Shown here one piece after another: positions 8,977 to 16,595 of a stretch of DNA of 36,353 bases (position 1 is its first letter; each line of letters begins with the position of its first letter). The notes beneath the pieces were generated by a model. It did no database searches. It saw only the letters and a program-made list of their open reading frames with translations, and was not told the origin of the DNA. Position numbers and translations under genes: made by a program. Source of the DNA: CAZJHX01 sp964545715 (GTDB lineage Bacteria > Myxococcota_A > UBA9042 > GCA-2863065); contig CAZJHX010000108.1 in assembly GCA_964545715.1 (NCBI GenBank), positions 1-36,353 of the forward strand. Reading direction: 5' to 3'.

Positions 8977-11406
8977 TTGTACGGCTACGCCTGCCCGCGT
9001 ACATTCTACAAGTGTGTGTTGTTTGCGCTGCTGACGTCGCTAATCGCGTGCGGGGGCGAGGATGCACCGGTGGTTCCGCTGCCGGTGGCCTCTGACAAGG
9101 GGGACGACGAGCAGACACCCCAAGAACCGTTTACTGCAGAGGGAGCGGACCGCGTCGCGGAGGGTGTCGACCAGCCTGAACAAATCGACCCGTTTACGGG
9201 CGAGGTTGTAGACCCCGGCGACTGCGTCACCAACGAGTCGTTCTTTGTGCAGAGCATCTGGGTGCCGGTGCTCAGCAAGAACTGCATCGTGTGCCACAAC
9301 CCGCTGGGCGCGGCCAAGGCGACGAGCTTCGTTCTACGCGACGCCTATCAGACCGGCTTTTTGGCGTACAACCTGGACGTCCTCAAGGAGGTCGCCACCT
9401 ACCAGAAGAACGGCAAGTCGCTGATCTTGTTGAAGGCGTTGGGTGAAGCAAGCCATGGCGGCGGCCCCCGCTTGCAGCCGGACAGCCTGGAGTTTGCGGC
9501 ACTGGTGGAGCTGCTGAAGCGGCTGGAGACGCCGGTGGAGTGCGACGAGCAGTCGGACGTGCACCCGATCTTTGACGACGTGATTCTGTCGGACGCTGAG
9601 GCGACGCTGCGCAAGACGCGCATGGCGTTGACGGGCTCGATCCCCAGCGATGACGAGGTCGCGATGGTGCAGGAGCTGGGTGGCGGCGCGCTGGCGCAGA
9701 TCCTGGACACGATCATGACTGAGGACGCGTTTTACGAGCGGCTGAAGGAGATGTTCAACGACGTCTTCTTAACCAACGCGTACGCGCAAGGCGTCGCAGC
9801 CGTCCAGCTGCTGAAGGACGCGGACTATCCCGAGCGAAACTGGTGGAAGACCTGTGACACCACCAAGCATCCGCAGTGCCTGACGCCGGAGTTCAAGGAC
9901 CTGGCGCTGGAGCTGACGAACTGGTCGGTGGCGCAGGCGCCTCTGGAGCTGGTCACGTATCTGGTCCGCAACGAGCTGCCCTTTACGGAGCTTCTGACGG
10001 CCAACTACATGATGGTCAATCCGTTCTCGGCCAAGGTGTACGGGGCGGACGACGTCATCTTCAACAACCCGCTGGACTTCACCGAGTTCAAGCCGGCAAC
10101 GATCATGGTTATGCGCGACGGTGAAGAGGTCGGCATCCCGCACGCGGGCGTGTTGACCTCGCCGATGTGGCTCAATCGCTACCCGACCACAGACACCAAC
10201 GTCAATCGTCATCGCTCGCGCATGACCTATCTCCAATTTCTTGCGACCGACATCCTGAAGCTGGCCGAGCGCGCGATCGACCAGGCGGAGATCACCGCGC
10301 ACAACCCGACGATGAACGAGACGGCGTGCTCGATCTGCCACGCGACGGTGGACCCGGTGGCGGGCGCCTTTCAGAACTGGAACGCGGCCGGGCGCTACAA
10401 ACCGCCGGAGAGCGGATGGCACGAGAGCATGCGCCCGCCCGGCTTCGGGTACGAGACCATCAAAAATCAGGAGGCGGGCTCCAGCTTGTCGTGGCTGGCG
10501 GAGCGCATCACGGGCGACCGGCGTTTTGTCACGTCTATGGTGCACCTGATGTTCACCGCGCTGACCGGACAGCAGCCGCTGCGGGCGCCGACGGATCCCA
10601 CGGCGTCCGATTATAAGGTACGCCTGAGCGTCTTCTTGCAGCAGGACGCCTTCTTCAGAAACATCGGCGACGCGTTTATCGAGGACGGGTACAACCTGAA
10701 GTCGATCATTCGATGGCTGGTGCTGAGCCCGTACTTCCGGGCGGAGAACCTGGTCGAGACGCCCGGCGGGCAGAACAAGACGGCGTGGGTGGTGCTGGAC
10801 GAGGTCGGCATGGGCCGGCTGCTGACGCCCGAGCAGCTTGGACGGCGCATCACGGCGGTCACCGGCTCGCCGTGGATCGATCCGGCCACCGGCGAGGACG
10901 CGCTGCGCGGCGACTTCTTGAGCTACTACGGCGGCATCGACTCCAAGCATCTGACGCGCCGCATGGGTGAGCTGAACGGCATGATGGCCAACGTGGCCGA
11001 GCGCATGGCCAACGAGGTGGCGTGCGCGTCGCTGAGCGACTTTGACCTGGAGGCGCCCGAGCGACGCCTGTTCCCACACGTGGAGTGGGACTTTGCGCCG
11101 CAGGAGAAGCACGGCTTCGAGGTGCCCGAGATGGTGTCGGCGATTCGCCAGAACATCCAGCACCTGCATCAGCGTGTGTTAGGCGAGCGCCTGGAGCTGG
11201 CCGATCCGGAGATCGACCGGACCTACGCGCTGTTTTTGGCCGTCTGGAGCAAGGGTCGGCAGGGCGTCATCGACGGCGTCTACGGCGCGACGCTGCCCGA
11301 GGACTGCGCGGTCGACTCGATCGCCGGCGACGCTGACTACACCGCACGCGCCTGGATGGCGGTGCTGAGCTACCTGCTCAGCGACTACCGCTTTTTGTAC
11401 GAGTAG
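8977..11406 (+). CDS. Exported di-haem c-type cytochrome lipoprotein (planctomycete-cytochrome / DUF1588-like)
   Basis: 809 aa from a TTG start. This start is preferred because it adds the basic n-region before the lipobox LIAC (Cys25). There are two haem-attachment motifs: CIVCH (Cys103-His107) in a domain resembling the planctomycete cytochrome C domain (PSCyt1), and CSICH (Cys451-His455) followed by ATVDPVAGAFQNWNAAGRY. The second segment closely matches the 'CxxCHxxxDPxGFxxEN(F/W)DAxGR' style of DUF1588. The upstream segment AGVLTSPMWLNRY also fits that family. Such proteins are encoded next to DUF1501 proteins, as here (10-bp gap). The electron partner and substrate are unknown. Likely in the periplasm or outer membrane. 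Confidence 0.85.
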   Translation: MYGYACPRTFYKCVLFALLTSLIACGGEDAPVVPLPVASDKGDDEQTPQEPFTAEGADRVAEGVDQPEQIDPFTGEVVDPGDCVTNESFFVQSIWVPVLSKNCIVCHNPLGAAKATSFVLRDAYQTGFLAYNLDVLKEVATYQKNGKSLILLKALGEASHGGGPRLQPDSLEFAALVELLKRLETPVECDEQSDVHPIFDDVILSDAEATLRKTRMALTGSIPSDDEVAMVQELGGGALAQILDTIMTEDAFYERLKEMFNDVFLTNAYAQGVAAVQLLKDADYPERNWWKTCDTTKHPQCLTPEFKDLALELTNWSVAQAPLELVTYLVRNELPFTELLTANYMMVNPFSAKVYGADDVIFNNPLDFTEFKPATIMVMRDGEEVGIPHAGVLTSPMWLNRYPTTDTNVNRHRSRMTYLQFLATDILKLAERAIDQAEITAHNPTMNETACSICHATVDPVAGAFQNWNAAGRYKPPESGWHESMRPPGFGYETIKNQEAGSSLSWLAERITGDRRFVTSMVHLMFTALTGQQPLRAPTDPTASDYKVRLSVFLQQDAFFRNIGDAFIEDGYNLKSIIRWLVLSPYFRAENLVETPGGQNKTAWVVLDEVGMGRLLTPEQLGRRITAVTGSPWIDPATGEDALRGDFLSYYGGIDSKHLTRRMGELNGMMANVAERMANEVACASLSDFDLEAPERRLFPHVEWDFAPQEKHGFEVPEMVSAIRQNIQHLHQRVLGERLELADPEIDRTYALFLAVWSKGRQGVIDGVYGATLPEDCAVDSIAGDADYTARAWMAVLSYLLSDYRFLYE

Positions 11407-11416
11407 GAGACCAGCT

Positions 11417-12679
11417 ATGAAACGACGCAACTTCCTCAAGCTGGCCGGCGCGGCCTCGTTGGCGGTCGCCACCCCGTGGTTCGGTGGGTCGGTGGCCCGG
11501 GCCAACGACTTTCAGAAGTACGACGGGCCGCTGTGGATCTCGGTCAACGCGATGGGCGGCTGGGATCCGACCATGTTGTGCGACCCCAAGGGCGGCTCGG
11601 TCAACCAGGGCTTCAGCACGGCCGAGATCGCGCAGGTAGGCGCCTTCTCCGTGGCGCCCTACGACAACGTGGTGGCCTTTTTCAACAAGCACAAGGACCA
11701 CGCGGTGGTGTTCAACGGCGTGGACACGTCGACCAACAGCCACGAGCCGGGGCGCCGCAACATCTGGAGCGGCCAGCTGGGCGAGGGTTATCCCACGTTT
11801 GCGGCGCTGGTCGCGGCGTGCCGGGCGCCCGAGGTGCCGATGGCGTTCATCAGCAACGGCGGATACGACTTCACGGCGTCGCTGGTAGCGCCGACGCGCG
11901 CTGAGAACGGCGATCTGGATATCATCAAGCGCATCGCCAACCCCAACGCGGTCGATACGGGCGCCACGAAGCACTATCACGACGCCGACATGCGGGACCT
12001 GATCCACACCGCGCGCGACACGCGACTGGCGGCGCTGCGCAAGAACCAGCGACTGCCGCGGATCGAGCACGCGATGGGCACCCTGTACACCGCGCGGATG
12101 GGGCAAGGCGGCCTGAAGTCGCTGACCGAGCACCTCGACGCGATGAATCCGGACGAGGGCAGCACGCTGAAAGGCCAGGCCAGCCTGGCGATCGCGGCCT
12201 ATAAGGCCGGCCTGTGCGTCAGCGCCAACCTGACGACGGGCGGCTTTGACACCCACGACAACCACGACACGAAGCAGGGCGCGGCGATGGCCACCCTGAT
12301 CGAGGGCGTGGACTACATCATGGACGAGGCCGCGGCCCAGGGCATCGCCGACAAGGTGGTCGTGGTCGTCAGCTCCGACTTTGCGCGCACGCCGAACTAC
12401 AACGGCGGCAACGGCAAGGACCACTGGCCGTACACGTCGATGTTTGCGGTGGGTGCCGGCATCACCCCGAAGGTGGTCGGCGCGACAGACCCGATGCAGG
12501 GCGCGATGCGGATAAAACCGATGACGGGTGAGGTCGTAGGCGACGACGATAAGAGCGCCAAGCGCCTCTCTCCCGCGATGATCCACAAGCAGCTGCGCAA
12601 GCTGGCCCAGATCGACGATCACGAGCTGGCCAAGGCCTACCCGATCGACGCACCGGATCTGCCGATCTTCGACTTGTAG
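11417..12679 (+). CDS. DUF1501 family protein with Tat-type signal
   Basis: 420 aa. The N-terminus MKRRNFLKLAGAASLAVA has the twin-Arg RRNFLK motif and a hydrophobic stretch ending near VARA, consistent with Tat export of a pre-folded protein. The body has the DUF1501 pattern: a Gly/Trp-rich start (AMGGWDPTMLCDP), NSHEPGRRNIWSG, TGGFDTHDNHD (about residues 273-285) and VVVSSDFARTPNYN. The family belongs to the alkaline-phosphatase/sulfatase-like fold, and its biochemical role is not settled. It starts 10 nt after the cytochrome stop with a GGAG site, so the two are very likely co-transcribed and act together. Confidence 0.9.
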   Translation: MKRRNFLKLAGAASLAVATPWFGGSVARANDFQKYDGPLWISVNAMGGWDPTMLCDPKGGSVNQGFSTAEIAQVGAFSVAPYDNVVAFFNKHKDHAVVFNGVDTSTNSHEPGRRNIWSGQLGEGYPTFAALVAACRAPEVPMAFISNGGYDFTASLVAPTRAENGDLDIIKRIANPNAVDTGATKHYHDADMRDLIHTARDTRLAALRKNQRLPRIEHAMGTLYTARMGQGGLKSLTEHLDAMNPDEGSTLKGQASLAIAAYKAGLCVSANLTTGGFDTHDNHDTKQGAAMATLIEGVDYIMDEAAAQGIADKVVVVVSSDFARTPNYNGGNGKDHWPYTSMFAVGAGITPKVVGATDPMQGAMRIKPMTGEVVGDDDKSAKRLSPAMIHKQLRKLAQIDDHELAKAYPIDAPDLPIFDL

Positions 12680-12725
12680 AGCGCCTGACTGTCTGGCCCC
12701 CCGCCCATCAGTGTTCGACTGTGAC

Positions 12726-12932
12726 ATGATGCAACACTCCGCAGTGGTGATTCGCGGTCAAGCCCGCGCCCATGGCGACGTGCCGGTGTTCGTGAAGCGG
12801 CTGGCAACCGGCCCCTACATTGCCGATGTGACGCTGAGCCGGTCGGCGCAGGCGCCATCCGAGGCCCTGCACATGCCCTTCGTCGAGTTTGACGTGACCG
12901 GGCGTCTGGTCGTCGCCGGGCGCCGTCCCTAG
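12726..12932 (+). CDS. Small hypothetical protein (68 aa)
   Basis: An ORF with high third-position GC, like its neighbours. It reads as alternating beta-like segments (SAVVIRGQARAHGDVPVFV, PYIADVTLSRS, FVEFDVTGRLVVAGRRP). The start is uncertain: ATG 12726, ATG 12729 or GTG 12711, none with a good ribosome-binding site. No family is recognised. It lies 46 bp after the DUF1501 gene and could be the last gene of that unit. Confidence 0.5.
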   Translation: MMQHSAVVIRGQARAHGDVPVFVKRLATGPYIADVTLSRSAQAPSEALHMPFVEFDVTGRLVVAGRRP

Positions 12933-13110
12933 CGCGGTACCGAGTGCTTGTCCGTGCCGGTCACTCTCGCCTCCACCCGCTCCGAGTTGATCCCTTTGCT
13001 GTGCAATGGTCCGTGACTTACCAAACCGGAAATACCCATGTCTGCCTAATCAAGATGCCAGGCACCTTCTCCCGCAAAGATGGACTGCCGAAAGGGTATG
13101 CTAGCCGGCG

Positions 13111-14583
13111 ATGCGTATTGGCGTTTTGATCACGGCACTGCTGCTGACCGGCTGCACAACTTCCACCCCCGCGACGCCCGAGCCGAGCGCGACTGTCGAC
13201 ACCGCACGGGCCGCGGACATCGCGGCACCGACCGACATCGCGGACATTGTGGTGATGCCGGACGTGCCGGACGTGTCCGCAGCAACGGATGTCGCAGACG
13301 TCACCGATGTGCCGAACATCCCCGACGTACCGGATGCGCCCGACGTCCCAGATGTGCACGAGGTCCCGGATGTACCCGACGTGCCCGATGCGCCCGACGT
13401 CCCGGACGTGCCCGAAGTGCCGGACGTGCCCGAGCCCCAGCCCGGCCCCTGCTGTGAGGCAAACACCACGCCGTCCTGCGAGAAGGCGGCGTGCGCGGCG
13501 GCGGTCTGTGAGTTGGATTCGTTCTGTTGCGAGACCGCGTGGGACAGCTACTGCAAAAGCTGCGCTTCCGGCGGGCAGACGTTCGCCAAGGTGTCTTGTG
13601 AGGGGCTGAATCTGGTTTGTGGTTGTGAGAAAGAGGCGCCTGAGCCGCCCACGCACTTTGAGCTGGCCGAGCACTGGGCGCCGGTCTGGTACCACGACAC
13701 CGACGACAAGAATTACGCCGCGGACTACATCACCGCGTACGACTTCGACGGGGACTTCGTCTCCAACAACAACTGGGAGAACCTGGAGTCGGGGGACAAG
13801 AGCGCCGTGATCTACTGGTCCATGGTGGAGACCAAGTCGCACTGGTTCATCTCGTACGCGGACTTCCACCCGCGCGATTGGGACCAGGACTGCGACCCGA
13901 TCTTTGGCGAGCCGTGCCACGAAAACGACATGGAGGGCGCCATGGTCGTGGTGCGCAAGGACGGCAGCGACTTCGGGCTGTTCGAGGTGCTGTACACCGA
14001 GGCGCACAACGACCTGCACATCTACACCAACATCCCGCTGATCTTCGCGGGCTCGACGACGCACCTGGAGACGACGGGGGTGACGTTTGAGGACAACAGC
14101 CACCCCGAGCTCTACGTGGAGTCGAAGGGGCACGGGGTGTGCGCGCTTTATTACGACGGCGACAAGCACTGCAAGCACCCGGTGGACACGGTGCCCCCGA
14201 AGTTTGGCGGTGGTGACGGCGTCGTCTATCGCTACAAGGGCGTAGCCGAGACGCCCAGCGGCGGCAACGATCAGGATGTCGGCTACAAGCTTGAGCCGCT
14301 GTTGACCACGCTGTGGACGCGACGCTTCGACTTCTGCAGCAGCGGCTGCACGTTTGACCCGACGTTTGAGTACGACGGGGTGAAGCTGGGCAAGGCGTTT
14401 GACGGCGACACCTACGGCAAGGACAAAGCCAACCCGATCTGGGCGTGGGACGACCCCGACGACGGCCCGGTGCTGCGCGGTGACCACTTCTTCAGGCCGG
14501 CCAAGGCGCTGGCGACGCACCTGAAGATGCCCGGCTTTGTGTCCCAGGAGTACGTGTACAACCCGTACCTGTTCGGCCTTTAG
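13111..14583 (+). CDS. VPD-stalk lipoprotein with Cys-rich motif and Vps62-like C-terminal domain
   Basis: 490 aa. The signal ends in LLTGC (Cys15). Residues about 45-110 are an extended Val-Pro-Asp repeat, probably a rigid stalk. Next is a Cys cluster of the type CCETAWDSYCKSC (about 135-150), a 'CCxxxWDxxC' pattern that I associate with exported proteins of Myxococcota and relatives. The body (about 180-490) begins LAEHWAPVWYHDTDDK and contains WFISYADFHPRDWD and AMVVVRKDG, resembling the Vps62/DUF946 domain seen in secreted bacterial and plant proteins. That resemblance is moderate. The function is unknown, possibly surface binding. It is followed 50 bp later by another stalked lipoprotein. 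Confidence 0.75.
   Translation: MRIGVLITALLLTGCTTSTPATPEPSATVDTARAADIAAPTDIADIVVMPDVPDVSAATDVADVTDVPNIPDVPDAPDVPDVHEVPDVPDVPDAPDVPDVPEVPDVPEPQPGPCCEANTTPSCEKAACAAAVCELDSFCCETAWDSYCKSCASGGQTFAKVSCEGLNLVCGCEKEAPEPPTHFELAEHWAPVWYHDTDDKNYAADYITAYDFDGDFVSNNNWENLESGDKSAVIYWSMVETKSHWFISYADFHPRDWDQDCDPIFGEPCHENDMEGAMVVVRKDGSDFGLFEVLYTEAHNDLHIYTNIPLIFAGSTTHLETTGVTFEDNSHPELYVESKGHGVCALYYDGDKHCKHPVDTVPPKFGGGDGVVYRYKGVAETPSGGNDQDVGYKLEPLLTTLWTRRFDFCSSGCTFDPTFEYDGVKLGKAFDGDTYGKDKANPIWAWDDPDDGPVLRGDHFFRPAKALATHLKMPGFVSQEYVYNPYLFGL
13255..13436 (+). repeat. Val-Pro-Asp-coding tandem repeat (9-bp unit, degenerate)
   Basis: In-frame variants of a 9-bp unit encode VPD/APD triplets, with units such as GTGCCGGAC and GCGCCCGAC. 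Synonymous variation shows that selection acts on the peptide rather than the DNA. The same kind of stalk is coded at 14760-14870 and 23560-23790 in the other two lipoproteins. Confidence 0.8.
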
Positions 14584-14633
14584 CGGTCAATTTCAGAACT
14601 ATTCAGTCACCATTTGGGCACAATGCGTCGACG

Positions 14634-16595
14634 ATGCGCGCCATGTGGACCCAGCGACTGATTGCCGCGGCCCTGATCGGGTCGGCCCTGCTCGGCTGTC
14701 CGGACGACGATCCGGCGAGCGTGACGCCAACCGAAGACACGACGGTGTGGCCCGATATCGTGATGCCGCCTCAGGACGCGCCGCCCCCGATCGAGGACGT
14801 ACCGCCGCCCGAGGATGTGCCGCCGCCTGAAGACGTGCCCGACTTCGCAGACGTACCCGACGAGGGACCGCCGCCGCCGACCACAAAGCCCGGCTGCACG
14901 GAGGATGGCTGGTGCTGGGAGCGACCGCTGCCGCAGGGCAACGATCTGTTCGGTGTGTGGGGCGCCTCCGCCGACGACGTGTGGATGGTGGGCGACCTGG
15001 GCACCATGCTGCGGTGGGATGGCGAGGGCATTCACTGGGCGCTGTCTCCCGACGCGACGCTGTTTCGCGATATCGAGGGCGTGGCGGCGGACGACATCTG
15101 GGTGGTCGGGGACGGCGGCGTGGCCCAGCACTGGAACGGCGACGCGTGGACCTCGACCAAGACCGGCGTGGACGTGCAGATGCGCACGGTGTTCGCGCGC
15201 GAGCCGGACGACGTCTGGGCGGGCGGGCACGAGGGCGTGTCCCTGCACTGGGACGGCGAAAAGTGGGAGAAGTGGTACGCGGACGGCGTGGAGGCGGGCT
15301 GGATCGACTTCTGGGGCGTGGCCGAAAACGACGTCTGGGGCGTGGGTCACGGCTCAAACGCGGACGGCATGATCGCGCACTGGACCGGCGCCACCTGGAA
15401 AGTGATGTTGTCCCAATCGGACTATTACGGCTGGTCGGTGCACGGCTCGGCGACGGACGACGTCTGGTTCATGGGCTCGCGCCACATCCATCACTGGGAT
15501 GGGGCGGAGCTGTCCGAGACAAAGGTGGACCTGTGGCTGCCCAAGGCCATGTGGTCGTCGGGCCAGAGCGACGCCTGGGTCTTCGAGGGCGGCGGGCCGA
15601 TCATGCACTGGGACGGCGACAGCTGGTACGAGAAGTTCAGCGCCAGCGGGTTCGACCCCAACGACGTCTGGGCCTTTGGGCCCAAGGACTATCGCGTGGT
15701 CGGACGCGGGGGCTCGATCTACGGGTGGAACGGCACGACCTACAAAGCCGAGTCGACCCCGGGCATCCATACGCTGTGGGACGTCTGGTTTGACGAGACC
15801 GCCAAGATCGGCTGGGCCATCTTCAGCCAGGGCGAGCTGCTGAAGTGGAACGGGACGACCTGGAAGAAGGCCGACAGCTTCACCGACGCCAATCTGCGAC
15901 GCATCTGGGGGAGCTCCGCGTCCGACGTCTGGACAGCGGGATGGAACAAGGAGATATGGCGCTACGACGGGCAGTGGAAGAAGGTGCCGATCCCCGACGC
16001 CGTGAAGGGGTCGGTCACGTGGGAGGGCCTGCACGGCTCATCGCCCGACAACATCTGGGTCACCGGCTGGTCCGGCTGGACGATGCGCTGGGACGGCCAG
16101 GACTGGAAGCCCAAGCAGCTGGACGGCTTTCCCAGCTATTACGGCGTGCACGTGCTCAGCGAGGACTTTGCCATCGCAGTGGGCAACGCCGGCAACTACG
16201 GCACCTACGACGGCGACAAATGGACGCAGGGCAACGTGGCCGCGTTCGGCAACAGCAAGAGCTTCACCGACGTCTGGGCCGCGACGCCACAGGACGCCTG
16301 GGGGGTCGGCGACGAGGGCCTGCTGCTGCATTACGACGGCTCAAAGTGGGAGCAGGTGGCCTTGCCGGGCGTGACCAGCGATATCCACTCGATCTGGGGT
16401 ACCACCGGCAGCGACGTGCTGCTGGGCACATGGCACGGCGAGAGCTCCAACATCTGGCACTACAACGGCAAGGACTGGCGCCAACAGCAAACCCGCGCGC
16501 GGACGCGCATTTTCGGGATCCACGGCAGCGAGGGCGTAGTGCGGGCCGTCGGCGACGACGGCATCATCATCGTGCGCAAACCGCCGACTCCTTAG
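14634..16595 (+). CDS. Lipoprotein with 'DDVW.VG' beta-propeller repeats
   Basis: 653 aa. Signal ending in ALLGC (Cys22), then a Pro-rich stalk (about 45-85) containing EDVPPPEDVP. From about residue 100 to the end there are roughly a dozen repeats of about 45 residues with the core LxxVWGxxxDDVWxVGxxGxxxHWDGxxW (for example SADDVWMVG, AADDIWVVG, AENDVWGVG, SPDNIWVTG). This is a propeller-type surface module common in myxobacterial exported proteins. A second in-frame ATG at 14643 gives an equally good signal peptide, and neither has a clear ribosome-binding site. The stop codon overlaps that of the convergent oligopeptidase gene. Confidence 0.85.
   Translation: MRAMWTQRLIAAALIGSALLGCPDDDPASVTPTEDTTVWPDIVMPPQDAPPPIEDVPPPEDVPPPEDVPDFADVPDEGPPPPTTKPGCTEDGWCWERPLPQGNDLFGVWGASADDVWMVGDLGTMLRWDGEGIHWALSPDATLFRDIEGVAADDIWVVGDGGVAQHWNGDAWTSTKTGVDVQMRTVFAREPDDVWAGGHEGVSLHWDGEKWEKWYADGVEAGWIDFWGVAENDVWGVGHGSNADGMIAHWTGATWKVMLSQSDYYGWSVHGSATDDVWFMGSRHIHHWDGAELSETKVDLWLPKAMWSSGQSDAWVFEGGGPIMHWDGDSWYEKFSASGFDPNDVWAFGPKDYRVVGRGGSIYGWNGTTYKAESTPGIHTLWDVWFDETAKIGWAIFSQGELLKWNGTTWKKADSFTDANLRRIWGSSASDVWTAGWNKEIWRYDGQWKKVPIPDAVKGSVTWEGLHGSSPDNIWVTGWSGWTMRWDGQDWKPKQLDGFPSYYGVHVLSEDFAIAVGNAGNYGTYDGDKWTQGNVAAFGNSKSFTDVWAATPQDAWGVGDEGLLLHYDGSKWEQVALPGVTSDIHSIWGTTGSDVLLGTWHGESSNIWHYNGKDWRQQQTRARTRIFGIHGSEGVVRAVGDDGIIIVRKPPTP

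Noticed and set aside
7377..12727. Long minus-strand ORFs of 449-466 codons (7377-8753, 9769-11169, 11378-12727)
   Set aside because: They lie opposite the zincin, cytochrome and DUF1501 genes and read as Arg/His/Val-rich shadow sequence without motifs.
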